A stretch of 64,000 nt of DNA from Parvibaculaceae bacterium (GCA_028283765.1 JAPWJY010000008.1:1679001-1743000), one strand, 5' to 3'; shown: positions 28,853 to 37,822, counted from the stretch's first letter. Numbers and translations are program-made. Notes: generated from the letters alone by a model not told the origin.

Positions 28853-30775
28853 TCAGAACGAGTAGGACAGCGTCATGCTGGCAAAGTCCTTGTCGTAGGC
28901 ATAGTTGCGGTACTTGTTGCCGAAGGCCGAGGTCCACTGCATGTTCAGGTTCCACGCGCTCAGATAGGACGCATTGAAGCCTACGGAGACCTTTTTCACG
29001 CCGGCAATGAAGCCGGGTCCGATGGGACCGGCGGAGTAGCCGGTGACGTCGTGCGACCAGACCAGAAGCGGCGACACCGTCAGGGATGTGCCGAAGGCGT
29101 TGTTGTATTGCGGGCTGATCATGAGGCGATAACCCCATGAGAAAGAGGACGCATATTGCGCGCCCGCGCAACGCCCGGCGGATGAGCCCGGGCACTGGCC
29201 GCTGCCCAGAACCGAGTCGACCAGCGGACTGAAATTATACTGGTCCGCCCTGTTGATGCTGAGCTGATCGCTGCTGCTGGTGTTCGGCAGATACTGGAAG
29301 CCGACGTTGGCCAGCAGAACCGTCAGGTCCGCTCCGATAAAATCAGTGAACGGGCTGGTGGTCGAAAGCGTGCTCGTCGTCTGCAACTGGCCGGTGAGGG
29401 CAGTCTTGCGCTTGTAGCTCGGGATGATGCCGCCCGGCGCAGTCAGGATGCCATTTCCGCCGCTGGAAGGAACCCCGAGATCCTCACCCATGATGGTGGC
29501 GCTCGAAATCTGGAAGGCCATGTTCGGCGAATAGGCGATTTCGCCCGCGAGCGCCGTGCCGCCCAGAAAATCATCCAGCATGGTGTTGAAGCTCGCACCG
29601 ATCATCTGGATGTTCGGCGCATACTGGGCCAGATAGCGCTGGCTGGCGAACGCCGCCTGCCCGCTCTTGAGCAGTGTGCTCGTCGGCGCGGTATAGGCAA
29701 GGATGGGATAGGCGGAATGGAAGTGGGTGAAATAGAGCCCCAGATCCGTGCCGTCGTTCAACCAATCCGCATAATAACCGACTTTGGCGCCAAACTGGCC
29801 CTGATTGCTCGGCTCGTCGTCGTCGCCGCGCAGCATGATCTTGCCGCCGGCAACGGCGCCGGCCAGACCGCCGGGCCCTGCAATCTGCTGGTTATATTCG
29901 CCCCCCAGCACCTGATAATTGCCGCCAGGCCCCAGATAGTCGCTGGTGGAAAAGAAGGTGCCAACCGGATCGAGATGAACCGGGTTCCAGAGGAACTCGT
30001 ACCAGCCCTCAAGGCTGAAACCATCCGGCAGACCGATGGAGGCATAGATCGCCGGCATCGGCGTCACGGCATTCTTCAGTTCCGACCCGGGGGTCCGCAA
30101 CGCCGTTACGTCATAGCCCAGATAGGAGTTGATGCCACCCTGGATGAACAGGCTTTCACCCCAGTTGACGACCTGGTTGCCCAGACGCACGTTGAGCGGA
30201 TTGTCACCCACATCCCAGCTGCCATAGACGAAAGCGTCAAGCAGACGCGCGCCGAAGCCCGCTCCATTGAGGGAACGCGTGGCGCTGTCGCCGCGCAGCC
30301 CATCCGTCAGCGGGCGATTGCCGAGGTTGCCGCCATTGGGGCCCACACCGACCGGACCGAAGTCGGTGGCGTTCGTGCCAACCTGCTGGCTGCCCCAATA
30401 GTCGTAATAACCCTTCCAGCGGAAGAAACCGCCATAATTCTGCCAGTCGAGCTGAAGCTCCTGCGAGATCTGGAGCTGCGTCGTATAGGGCTGCCACTGC
30501 TTGGTGTTGATGTCCCCATCGTCGGAATTGGTGCCGAAAGTGTAGCCATGTCCGGGCGGACTGGCGTTGGAATAGCAGCCGCCGTTCGTTACCGCGATGA
30601 AGCTGCAATCCTGCGCCGAAGTTCTGATGCCCGCCTGTATCCCGACAGTCGTATCAAGGCTTGCCTTCACACTTCCGAAGTTTAAATCCAGAGCATTGGC
30701 TCCGGGTGAAAATGCAAAAGCCCCCACGACCGCTACGCCGCCGAAAAGCAGCGTACGGATATTACCAAAATTCAT
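28853..30775 (-). CDS. DUF1302 outer-membrane protein (copy 1)
   Basis: Predicted outer-membrane beta-barrel of 640 residues. A signal peptide of about 28 residues ends in AnaLD-type ANA-LD. The C-terminus alternates polar and hydrophobic residues and ends in Phe (TLSYSF), the expected BAM recognition signal. DUF1302 proteins occur in proteobacteria that use hydrophobic compounds and are often paired with DUF1329, which is absent here. Start supported by GGGAGGAA. About 80 per cent similar by eye to the upstream paralogue. Confidence 0.9.
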   Translation of the reverse strand: MNFGNIRTLLFGGVAVVGAFAFSPGANALDLNFGSVKASLDTTVGIQAGIRTSAQDCSFIAVTNGGCYSNASPPGHGYTFGTNSDDGDINTKQWQPYTTQLQISQELQLDWQNYGGFFRWKGYYDYWGSQQVGTNATDFGPVGVGPNGGNLGNRPLTDGLRGDSATRSLNGAGFGARLLDAFVYGSWDVGDNPLNVRLGNQVVNWGESLFIQGGINSYLGYDVTALRTPGSELKNAVTPMPAIYASIGLPDGFSLEGWYEFLWNPVHLDPVGTFFSTSDYLGPGGNYQVLGGEYNQQIAGPGGLAGAVAGGKIMLRGDDDEPSNQGQFGAKVGYYADWLNDGTDLGLYFTHFHSAYPILAYTAPTSTLLKSGQAAFASQRYLAQYAPNIQMIGASFNTMLDDFLGGTALAGEIAYSPNMAFQISSATIMGEDLGVPSSGGNGILTAPGGIIPSYKRKTALTGQLQTTSTLSTTSPFTDFIGADLTVLLANVGFQYLPNTSSSDQLSINRADQYNFSPLVDSVLGSGQCPGSSAGRCAGAQYASSFSWGYRLMISPQYNNAFGTSLTVSPLLVWSHDVTGYSAGPIGPGFIAGVKKVSVGFNASYLSAWNLNMQWTSAFGNKYRNYAYDKDFASMTLSYSF

Positions 30776-30885
30776 GAATTCCTCCCGAGCCTCTTTAGAG
30801 TTCTTCTTGTTTTACTGTTACGCGAAACCGGAAAAACACGTTCTATCGACGTTTATCTTTCCGGAGCCCCATATTTTTCGCGTGT

Positions 30886-30918
30886 CCATGGAAGACAAAA
30901 GACACTTTCAAGTCAACG
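30886..30918 (-). promoter_or_regulatory. Conserved promoter or operator block of DUF1302 copy 1
   Basis: TTCAAGTCAA (30907-30916; TTGACT as -35 on the minus strand) and a CCA-GG element about 20 bases inward recur before copy 2. Distance from TTGACT to the ATG is nearly equal (136 and 134 bases). The leader next to it, rich in TTCTTNTTTTA, is shared too. Likely a common promoter or regulator site; the -10 is not clear. Confidence 0.45.
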
Positions 30919-31135
30919 TTTCCCCTAGGGCAATGTCAGTAAACGCCGGAAATCCCGTCATTTGCGGCAGGACCGGCGCAATTGTGCCACATATTGTCAC
31001 ATGAGAAAGGGAAATATAAACAATAATATCAGTATAAATATATCTATATAGATTCGCCCCTGATCAGAACGCATCAAGAATCTTCCCGCAGGGCGGACAC
31101 GCAAAAAACCCGGTCGCATATGGCTTTACGCAAAA

Positions 31136-31167
31136 TGCCAAACGGCCGGCGATAAATTCGCCGGCCG
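31136..31167 (-). terminator. Terminator of the second DUF1302 gene
   Basis: Perfect 10-bp stem CGGCCGGCGA (31143-31152 with 31158-31167, loop TAAAT or its complement) about 30 bases after the stop, followed on the minus strand by TTTGGCATTTT. Confidence 0.75.
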
Positions 31168-31196
31168 CCCAGATCCGTGTATTGCAGTCAGATTTT

Positions 31197-33059
31197 CTAG
31201 AACGAATAGGACAGTGTCGCGCTCGCAAAGTCCTTGTCGTAGGCATAGTTGCGGAACTTGTTGCCGAAGGCGGTCGTCCACTGGACGTTCAGGTTCCACG
31301 AGTTCAGATAAGATGCATTGAAGCCGGTGGAGATCTTTTTCACGCCAGCAATGAAGGCTGGCCCGATCGGACCGGCGGAGTAGCCGGTGACGTCATGCGA
31401 CCAGACCAGAAGCGGCGAGATCGTGAGCGACGTCCCGAAGGCGTTGTTGTACTGCGGGCTCACCATGAGGCGGTAGCCCCATGAGAAAGAGCTGGCATAT
31501 TTCGCACCCGCGCAAGTCCCGTTTGCGGAAATGCCGCCGGGGCACTGACCGCTGCCCAGAACGGAGTCGATCAGCGGATTGTCGCTGTACTGATCAGCCC
31601 GGTTGATGCTGAGGTGATCGGTTCCACTGGTGTTCGGCAGATACTGGAAGCCGACGTTGGCCAGCAGAAGGGTCAGATCCGCACCGATGAAGTCGGTAAC
31701 GGGGCTGGTGGTCGAGAGCGTGCTCACGGTCTGCAACTGGCCGGTCACGACGCCCTTGCGCCTGTAGCTCGGAATGATGTCGCCCGCGCTCGTCAGGCTG
31801 CCGCCGGTGGAGGCAACGCCCAGATCCTCACCCAGAATGGTGCTGGTGGCGATCTGGAAGGCCATGTTCGGCGAATAGGCCACTTCACCCGAAAGCGCGG
31901 TACCGCCCAGCAGATCCTGGAGCGTCGTGTTGAAGCTCGCGCCGATCATATGGATGTTGGAGGCGTACTGGGCCAGATACCGCTGACTGGCGAACGCCAC
32001 CTGCCCGGCCTTGAGCAACGTGCTCGTGGGCGCGGTATAGGCGAGAATGGGGAACGCGGAGTGGAAATTGGTGTAGTAGAGCCCCAGATCCGTACCGTCA
32101 TTCAGCCAGTCCGCATAATAGCCGATCTTGGCGCCGAACTGGCCCTGGTTGCTCGGTTCGTCGTCATCACCGCGCAGCATGAAACCGCCGCCATTGATGG
32201 CCTGGCTCACGCCGCCGTACTTGCTGACCAGCCCGTTATACTCGCCGCCAAGCACCTGATAGGCGCCGCCCGGACCGAAGAAATCGTTTGTATCAAAGAA
32301 GCTGCCGACCGCATCGAGATGCACCGGGTTCCAGAGGAACTCATACCAGCCTTCCAGATTGAAGTTGGCTGGCAGGCCGACCGAGGCGTAGATCGCCGGC
32401 ATCGGCGTCACGGCGTTCTTCAGTTCCGACCCGGGGGTCCGCAACGCGGTCACGTCATAGCCCAGATAGGAGTTGATGCCGCCCTGAATGAACAGGCTTT
32501 CACCCCAGTTAACGACCTGGTTGCCCAGACGAATGTTGAGCGGGTTGCCGCCCACATCCCACTTGCCATAAACGAAGGCGTCGAGCAGGCGCGCGCCAAA
32601 GCCCGCGCCGTTGAAACCGTCACGCGCACCATCGCCGCGGATGGCATCGTTCAGGGGACGGGAACCGAAGCGGGTGCTGTTCGTGCCGAGCTGCTGGTTG
32701 CCCCAGTAGTCGTAAAAGCCCTTCCAGCGGAAGAAGCCGCCATAATTCTGCCAGTCGAGCTGCAACTCCTGCGAAATCTGGAGCTGCGTCGTATAGGGCT
32801 GCCACTGCTTGGTGTTGATGTCGCCATCATCACCATTGGCTGTCATGTTGTAGGGACCGCAACCGCCGCTGCTCTTGCTGATGAAAGTGCAATCCTGGGC
32901 AGAGGTCCGGATACCAGCCTGAAGGCTCACGGTCGTATCAAGATTGGCGCTGACCGTCCCGAGGTTGAAGTCGAGAGCATAAGCCCCTGGCGAAAAAGCG
33001 AGCGTCACCAGGCCCGCCACACCGCCCAGGAGCAGTGTACGGATATTTTTGAAAGTCAT
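31197..33059 (-). CDS. DUF1302 outer-membrane protein (copy 2)
   Basis: Paralogue of the next gene, 620 residues, with the same signal peptide pattern (cleavage after AYA at about 28) and the same terminal strand TLSYSF. Differences cluster in loops: the stretch around residues 60-80 and the one around 130-145 are shorter than in copy 1. It has its own promoter block and terminator, so the pair are separate transcription units derived from a duplication that included the promoter. GGGAGGGG precedes the ATG. Substrate unknown. Confidence 0.9.
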   Translation of the reverse strand: MTFKNIRTLLLGGVAGLVTLAFSPGAYALDFNLGTVSANLDTTVSLQAGIRTSAQDCTFISKSSGGCGPYNMTANGDDGDINTKQWQPYTTQLQISQELQLDWQNYGGFFRWKGFYDYWGNQQLGTNSTRFGSRPLNDAIRGDGARDGFNGAGFGARLLDAFVYGKWDVGGNPLNIRLGNQVVNWGESLFIQGGINSYLGYDVTALRTPGSELKNAVTPMPAIYASVGLPANFNLEGWYEFLWNPVHLDAVGSFFDTNDFFGPGGAYQVLGGEYNGLVSKYGGVSQAINGGGFMLRGDDDEPSNQGQFGAKIGYYADWLNDGTDLGLYYTNFHSAFPILAYTAPTSTLLKAGQVAFASQRYLAQYASNIHMIGASFNTTLQDLLGGTALSGEVAYSPNMAFQIATSTILGEDLGVASTGGSLTSAGDIIPSYRRKGVVTGQLQTVSTLSTTSPVTDFIGADLTLLLANVGFQYLPNTSGTDHLSINRADQYSDNPLIDSVLGSGQCPGGISANGTCAGAKYASSFSWGYRLMVSPQYNNAFGTSLTISPLLVWSHDVTGYSAGPIGPAFIAGVKKISTGFNASYLNSWNLNVQWTTAFGNKFRNYAYDKDFASATLSYSF

Positions 33060-33457
33060 TGAGCCCCTCCCGAGTCTCTCTATTGATCTTCTTTTTTATT
33101 TTGCGCGGAGCCGAAGAAGCCTGCCCTTTGACGGCCACCCTTCCCGAGTCACCACGCTCTCCCTGCCAGTGGAGAGCAAGAGCGACATTCAAGTCAATGT
33201 CAGCACCGCATCTGCCCAGAAAATGTAGGGAATTTTTACTGAATTCGCCAAGAGTGAAGCAGTAATGCAACAAGCATTATCTCATATGATTATCTATATT
33301 AGGCTCTATATAATTAAAAAACCTATAACAACTTAATCCTAACTCAATAATACCTGTCTACGCGTTTTGCAGCGCAGCAAAATCGGCAAAATATGGACGT
33401 TTTCCGGGCCATATGCCCCGAAAATCCACAACAGGAACTCTTTTTGGGTGAACAGGT
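33060..33457. other. Intergenic region upstream of DUF1302 copy 2
   Basis: About 400 bases with no supportable gene. The first 140 bases are the leader and promoter block of DUF1302 copy 2; 33270-33360 is AT-rich and featureless to my eye; the rest lies between it and the ctaA stop. Confidence 0.5.
33166..33199 (-). promoter_or_regulatory. Conserved promoter or operator block of DUF1302 copy 2
   Basis: TTCAAGTCAA at 33188-33197 and CCAGTGG at 33166-33172 match the block before copy 1 in sequence, spacing and distance to the ATG. Confidence 0.45.
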
Positions 33458-34531
33458 CTACCGGGATGCCGTATGCGCATTCCACAGGGCGAGCGAAAAT
33501 ACCACCATCGCGCCGATCTGGTGCGCCGCGCCGAGCGGAATGGGAACGACCTCCAGCAGCGTCCAGATGCCGAGCCCCACCTGCGCGAGAACGGCCAGAA
33601 TCAGCAGGCTGCCTGAGCGCCGCAAGCCGGAATGCGGCAGGCGGCGCAGCCACACCCAGAAAGCGGCAACGCACAGCGTGATCGCATAGGCCATCATGCG
33701 ATGGTCGAACTGCACGGTCAGGACATTCTCGAACAGGTTGCGCCACGCGGGCGTGATGAAGAACAGGCCTTCAGGGATGAAGGCGCCCTTGATCAGGGGC
33801 CATGAATTATAGATGAAGCCCGCATCGGTACCGGCGACGAACCCGCCCAGCAGAATCTGTAGATAAACGAGAACGGCCAGGGCATAGGCCGCCGCCCTGA
33901 CGCCTGCCGGCACGGGCGTCGACATCCGCGCCGCAGGCCCTCGCCACAGGCTGAAGCCGATCCAGCAGATATAGGCATAGATCAGCACAGCGAGGCCCAG
34001 ATGCGCGACCAGACGATACTGGCTGACGCTGACCCGTTCGATCAGGCCGCTTTTGACCATGTACCAGCCGAGCAGCCCCTGCATCCCGCCAAGCACGAAC
34101 ATGAGCACAAGGCGGGGCACCATGGCGCGCTCGATGCGCTTCGTCAGCAGAAACCAGACAAAGGGCACAGCGAAGACGACGCCGATCAGCCGCCCGAGCA
34201 GCCGGTGCCCCCACTCCCAGAAATAGATCGCCTTGAACTCTGAAAGGCTCATGCCCTCGTTCACAAGCCGGTACTGGGGGATCTGCTGGTATTTCTGGAA
34301 TTCCGCCTGCCAGGCCATGTCGCTCAGGGGCGGAAGGGCCCCGGTGACCGGCTTCCATTCGGTGATTGAAAGCCCCGAGCCCGTAAGCCGGGTCAAACCA
34401 CCGACCAGCACCATGGCCATCACCAGCGCCGCGACCCCGAAAAGCCACAGGGCGACAGCGCGCCGGGCCGGGTGGCGGCCGGAGCCACCGGAGGAGCGGG
34501 AAACAGCGTCGGCAGCATCAAGAGACGTCAT
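33458..34531 (-). CDS. ctaA: Heme A synthase, COX15/CtaA type
   Basis: Inner-membrane enzyme that oxidises the C8 methyl of heme O to make heme A for cytochrome c oxidase. The 357-residue protein has eight predicted membrane segments and the four heme-ligand histidines His109 (EWGHRLLGR), His177 (VAHLGLA), His277 (QFDHRMMAY) and His337 (AAHQIGA). The second ATG (MTSLDAAD) was chosen; the first frame extension is rich in Arg and lacks support. It is divergent from DUF2842, a usual alphaproteobacterial pair. Confidence 0.95.
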   Translation of the reverse strand: MTSLDAADAVSRSSGGSGRHPARRAVALWLFGVAALVMAMVLVGGLTRLTGSGLSITEWKPVTGALPPLSDMAWQAEFQKYQQIPQYRLVNEGMSLSEFKAIYFWEWGHRLLGRLIGVVFAVPFVWFLLTKRIERAMVPRLVLMFVLGGMQGLLGWYMVKSGLIERVSVSQYRLVAHLGLAVLIYAYICWIGFSLWRGPAARMSTPVPAGVRAAAYALAVLVYLQILLGGFVAGTDAGFIYNSWPLIKGAFIPEGLFFITPAWRNLFENVLTVQFDHRMMAYAITLCVAAFWVWLRRLPHSGLRRSGSLLILAVLAQVGLGIWTLLEVVPIPLGAAHQIGAMVVFSLALWNAHTASR

Positions 34532-34674
34532 GGTCAAACCGATATTCCGTCCTGCCCGTCGCCTGTCATCCGGGCGGGAATGGACGTGAAGTTGCCCCGG
34601 CACGGCCGATGCCATAAAAGGCGGCTATTCAAACAGAGCGTCCGCCGCTGTCCGGCGGACCCGCGGAGACGATC

Positions 34675-34899
34675 ATGGCCCTTCGACTGCGAACCCGGAA
34701 ACTCATCGGCACCATCGTGCTCCTGATCTTCCTGCTGTTCTATTCGCTGCTGATCATGACCATCGCGGTGAGCGGCCATATTCCGCAGAACGGATTCGTG
34801 CAGTTCGTCTTCTATCTGGTCGCGGGCACGATCTGGGCGTTTCCGGCCCGCTTCCTGATCGTCTGGATGGTCCGGCCCGACCGTCCGTCGCCTGCCTGA
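34675..34899 (+). CDS. DUF2842 small membrane protein
   Basis: A 74-residue protein with two membrane segments (about 11-31 and 43-63) separated by SGHIPQNGF. The family is widespread in alphaproteobacteria and usually sits next to the COX15 gene, as here in divergent orientation; function is unknown, with a link to respiratory-chain assembly being an inference from position. GGAG precedes the ATG. Confidence 0.88.
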   Translation: MALRLRTRKLIGTIVLLIFLLFYSLLIMTIAVSGHIPQNGFVQFVFYLVAGTIWAFPARFLIVWMVRPDRPSPA

Positions 34900-34917
34900 A
34901 CGGTTCAGGCCGTCAGA

Positions 34918-34998
34918 TCAGTCGAAACGGCCGAAAGTTGTCTTGTTGAGCAAGAGCAGCACAGCGAAGAAAATCAGAATGGGCAGAAGCTGGGCCAT
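34918..34998 (-). CDS. 26-residue single-span membrane peptide
   Basis: A very short frame with a strong AAGGAG site nine bases before its ATG. The product is one hydrophobic helix (LLPILIFFAVLLLL at about 4-17) ending in the polar tail NKTTFGRFD. It lies convergent to DUF2842. The ribosome site, the helix and the positive-inside tail support a real small protein; I know of similar unnamed peptides in alphaproteobacteria but no function. Confidence 0.55.
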   Translation of the reverse strand: MAQLLPILIFFAVLLLLNKTTFGRFD

Positions 34999-35333
34999 GA
35001 ACGCGACTCCTTGAGCGGACGCGGATGCGCCCGGGATAATTGGCGCGAACTTGCCGCAATGCGCGCGGCCTGTCCATAAGGGAATGCGGGCACAGAAGCC
35101 GGATCCCGCTTCAAAACGCCCCCGGCTATTCTCCACTTCCCATATTCAGCCCTTGTCTTTCACAAGACTGGACCGGATTTGTTCTCCCCTGCATGGGAGC
35201 AAATATTCATGCAACGGCAATCCCGATGTCTCACCCTCTTTTTACGCACTGCATATCCTTTTAAGTGAGCGGCTTAAGAGAACGGCCGAACAAGTCCACA
35301 TAAGCTTTGGCTCACTTTCTATTTTGAGAATTA
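34999..35333. other. Intergenic stretch before the propeller pair
   Basis: About 330 bases with no gene. GC content drops from left to right. The part from about 35225 is repeated, diverged, before the second propeller gene; nothing else is visible. Confidence 0.5.
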
Positions 35334-35391
35334 TTTTTATAAAATTGAGAGAATAAATTATGGGCAATAATAATCTGTCGTCGAAATCAGC
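35334..35391 (+). repeat. Direct repeat unit 1 covering the propeller gene start
   Basis: The sequence around the start, TTTTTATAAAATTGAGAG up to the codons for MGNNNLSS, recurs at about 36545-36603 with only a few differences. It marks the left side of a tandem duplication of about 1.2 kb. Confidence 0.7.
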
Positions 35392-36334
35392 CTTTACGAC
35401 CTTTCCAACCGGGAAACAGCCATCCGGCGTTGCTTTCAGCAATGTAGAGTCAAAAATATTCGTCACCAATGCCGGCGACAACTCAGTAACCGTTATAAAA
35501 AAAATCAAAGAGAACGACGGAACTTTCGTCTTCAGCAAGATGAATGACATTCCCATGCCATCATCTGTTGGCATAATTGTATGCAGCCCGACAGATTCAG
35601 TTGCCCACATTGTTTCTCTTGAAAAAGACGAAACATATATTCTCGACTTGAGCACTTCCAAGATAATACAAACAATCGTCTCAGCCAAAGCCATCGCCTT
35701 CAGCCCTGACGGAAAAAAGGTCTATTACAATGAAGGGGCGCTAGTTCTCGTATTCCACGCCGACAATTTCGGCCTGAAAGAAATAATCTATCTTGATAAC
35801 GCCTACGCAGGCACAGGACTCGCACTTCTCCCCGACGGGAGCAAGGCCTATGTAGGTGGAGGTGGATCTGATCATACACACGAAAATGTAGCCGTTATAG
35901 ATGCTGTAAACGATAAACAGATTTCAAGTATTTCTGCGCCCGGAAGTACTTATATGAGACTACAAAATATTTCATCAAGAAATGACGGAAATAAAGTCCT
36001 CATTATTACATTTGGATCAGGAATAAGTTTTCTTGATACAGATACAGATACTTTTGATTATGCGATATTTGAGAATGAATTATTTTCAACTATTACATCA
36101 AACCAAGCTCACCCACGGTCTTACGCTGTAACAAATGGGACTTACGAAGGAAGTATAATACCGGTCATATATGTTTTAGATACTACATATACCGGTGAAA
36201 TAGTCGATTTGATACATCTTGAAAACTCCGATGAATATTCCAGCATTAATATTTCTACAGATCTGGATGGATTCATTTATGCTACAGACGACAAGAAAAA
36301 TACTATTACGATATTTCAAGACAAGTCTCTTTGA
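35360..36334 (+). CDS. YncE-like beta-propeller protein (copy 1)
   Basis: A 324-residue protein built of repeated four-strand blades, with YVTN-type motifs such as SKIFVTNAGDNSVTVI, AFSPDGKKVY, GSKAYVGGG and VAVIDAVNDKQIS. There is no signal peptide, unlike YncE, so export would need another route. Codon use is AT-rich compared with the flanks. The ATG has GAGAG upstream. A paralogue follows 238 bases downstream in the same orientation. Role unknown; such propellers bind proteins or ligands. Confidence 0.8.
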   Translation: MGNNNLSSKSAFTTFPTGKQPSGVAFSNVESKIFVTNAGDNSVTVIKKIKENDGTFVFSKMNDIPMPSSVGIIVCSPTDSVAHIVSLEKDETYILDLSTSKIIQTIVSAKAIAFSPDGKKVYYNEGALVLVFHADNFGLKEIIYLDNAYAGTGLALLPDGSKAYVGGGGSDHTHENVAVIDAVNDKQISSISAPGSTYMRLQNISSRNDGNKVLIITFGSGISFLDTDTDTFDYAIFENELFSTITSNQAHPRSYAVTNGTYEGSIIPVIYVLDTTYTGEIVDLIHLENSDEYSSINISTDLDGFIYATDDKKNTITIFQDKSL

Positions 36335-36340
36335 TCTGAC

Positions 36341-36399
36341 CTTCAAGTGAATTCTTTGATGAGATGCGAAACGCCATATACAGGCGCTCAGGCCGGTCA
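36341..36399 (+). repeat. 59-bp direct repeat after propeller copy 1
   Basis: Matches 37544-37602 with a single T/C difference, starting CTTCAAGTGAATTC and ending GGCCGGTCA. It is the right-hand part of the duplicated unit. Confidence 0.85.
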
Positions 36400-36544
36400 T
36401 GAACACCGGATCCCACATAATAAAAGGCCAACGGCCGGACACGCTGTCACAGACCACTTACTCACTGCATATCTCTTTAAGGGCCCAGGGAATCGCCCGG
36501 ACAAATCCATACAGGCTTGGGTTCACCGAATACTCTGCATACTA

Positions 36545-36603
36545 TTTTTTATAAAATTGAAAGAATAAATTATGGGCAATAATAATCTGTCGTCGACATC
36601 AGT
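36545..36603 (+). repeat. Direct repeat unit 2 covering the propeller gene start
   Basis: Second copy of the start-region repeat found at 35334-35391. Confidence 0.7.
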
Positions 36604-37537
36604 CCTTACAATCTTTCCGACCGGGAAACAGCCATCCGGCGCTGCTTTCAGCAATGTAGAGTCAAAAATATTCGTCGCCAACACTGGCGCCCCCTCGTTA
36701 TCCATTATAAAAAAAATCAAAAAGAGTGATGGGTCTTTCGTCTTCAGTAAAATGGATGACATACCCATGCCATCAGCCGTTAGCATGATCACATGCAGCC
36801 CGACGGATCCAGTGGCCTTTATCTTCTCTCAAGAATTGGGCGAAACATATATTTTCAATACGAGTACTTCCCAGATAACGGATACAACCGTCGGAGCCCG
36901 GGCCTTCGCCTTCAGTCCCGATGGGCAAAAGGTCTATTTAAATGAAAAGTCAATGGTTCTCGCACTCGGCCCCGACACCAGCCTGCTAAATGTGATCTCC
37001 CCCGATGTCGATCCAGATGTTGGCCTCGCATTCCTTCCCAATGGGCGCAAAGCTTATGTAGGGGGAAACGCACTTGACAACACAGGGTATGGCCTGGCTG
37101 TTATTGATGCCATAAATGACAAGCAGATTTCACGTATTACCGGCACGGGAAGTAACTTTGGATTTCTCGGGAAGGTTGCAGCAAGCAATGACGGCAAGAA
37201 AGTTTATGCGACACTGGAATCAGGCATAATTGTCATCGATACGGCTTCAGATGCGGTAGTTTCCAAAATTTTTGATTCCCAACAATTCGACGATATTGTA
37301 CACAGCCAGATTTATCCACGGCTTTATGCTCTTTCATATATTGAGGACAATGAGAGTGCAGTGGGTTATCTCTATGTCTTCGATACTACAAATACTGGTA
37401 GAATAGTCGATATAATACAGCTTGGCGCCTCCATAACAGGCCCTGCGATCAGGCTCGCAACGGACTCTGATGGGCTCGTTTATGCCACGGACGGCGATAC
37501 CAATACCCTCACAATCCTTCAAGAGCAGTCCTTGTAA
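36572..37537 (+). CDS. YncE-like beta-propeller protein (copy 2)
   Basis: A 321-residue paralogue of the preceding gene. The first 45 residues are nearly identical; the blades then diverge, with GYGLAVIDAINDKQIS and AFSPDGQKVYLNE keeping the motif. It has slightly higher GC than copy 1, so either copy 1 decays or the two diverge under different constraint. No signal peptide. A strong hairpin terminator shared with tRNA-Pro lies 165 bases downstream. Confidence 0.8.
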   Translation: MGNNNLSSTSVLTIFPTGKQPSGAAFSNVESKIFVANTGAPSLSIIKKIKKSDGSFVFSKMDDIPMPSAVSMITCSPTDPVAFIFSQELGETYIFNTSTSQITDTTVGARAFAFSPDGQKVYLNEKSMVLALGPDTSLLNVISPDVDPDVGLAFLPNGRKAYVGGNALDNTGYGLAVIDAINDKQISRITGTGSNFGFLGKVAASNDGKKVYATLESGIIVIDTASDAVVSKIFDSQQFDDIVHSQIYPRLYALSYIEDNESAVGYLYVFDTTNTGRIVDIIQLGASITGPAIRLATDSDGLVYATDGDTNTLTILQEQSL

Positions 37538-37543
37538 GCTGAT

Positions 37544-37602
37544 CTTCAAGTGAATTCTTTGATGAGACGCGAAACGCCATATACAGGCGCTCAGGCCGGT
37601 CA
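37544..37602 (+). repeat. 59-bp direct repeat after propeller copy 2
   Basis: Partner of 36341-36399, one mismatch. Confidence 0.85.
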
Positions 37603-37627
37603 GAAATACTCGGATCCTGTATGACAA

Positions 37628-37666
37628 AAGGCGGATAGCATGACTGGGTGTCTAGCCATCCGCCTT
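37628..37666 (+). terminator. Weak hairpin after propeller copy 2
   Basis: Inverted repeat AAGGCGGAT / ATCCGCCTT (37628-37636 with 37658-37666), loop of 21 bases, no T-run. It may contribute to transcript ending or be a relic of a mobile-element end. Confidence 0.35.
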
Positions 37667-37701
37667 ACATTGTTCCGGTGAACCAATGCCGGTTCAGCAT
37701 C

Positions 37702-37744
37702 AAAAGCCGATGCATTACAGAAGAATGCATCGGCTTTTTTTAAT
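37702..37744. terminator. Bidirectional terminator of tRNA-Pro and propeller genes
   Basis: Perfect 15-bp stem (37702-37716 with 37724-37738) followed by TTTTTTTAATTT on the plus strand and, on the minus strand, located 8 bases after the tRNA 3' end and followed by TTTTGATG. Confidence 0.9.
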
Positions 37745-37745
37745 T

Positions 37746-37822
37746 TGGTCGGAGCGGCGGGATTCGAACCCACGACCCCTTGTCCCCCAGACAAGTGCGC
37801 TACCGGGCTGCGCTACGCTCCG
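37746..37822 (-). tRNA. tRNA-Pro (anticodon GGG)
   Basis: A 77-base cloverleaf on the minus strand: acceptor CGGAGCG pairs with CGCTCCG, the D-arm is GCGCAGCCCGGTAGCGC, the anticodon arm is CTTGT-CTGGGGG-ACAAG with anticodon GGG (reads CCC and CCU), and the T-arm is GTGGG-TTCGAAT-CCCGC. The discriminator A and a genome-encoded CCA are present. It lies downstream of the merR gene on the same strand but has its own promoter. Confidence 0.96.

Larger units (their letters stand above)
30776..31196. other. Intergenic region between the two DUF1302 genes
   Basis: About 420 bases without a gene. It contains the leader and promoter block of copy 1 (30776-30918), an AT-rich stretch with no feature (about 31000-31060) and the terminator of copy 2 (31143-31167). 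Confidence 0.6.

Noticed and set aside
37746-37822. tRNA-Pro as a proven attachment site
   Set aside because: No integrase gene and no repeat of the tRNA 3' end were found by eye on the far side of the AT-rich interval.
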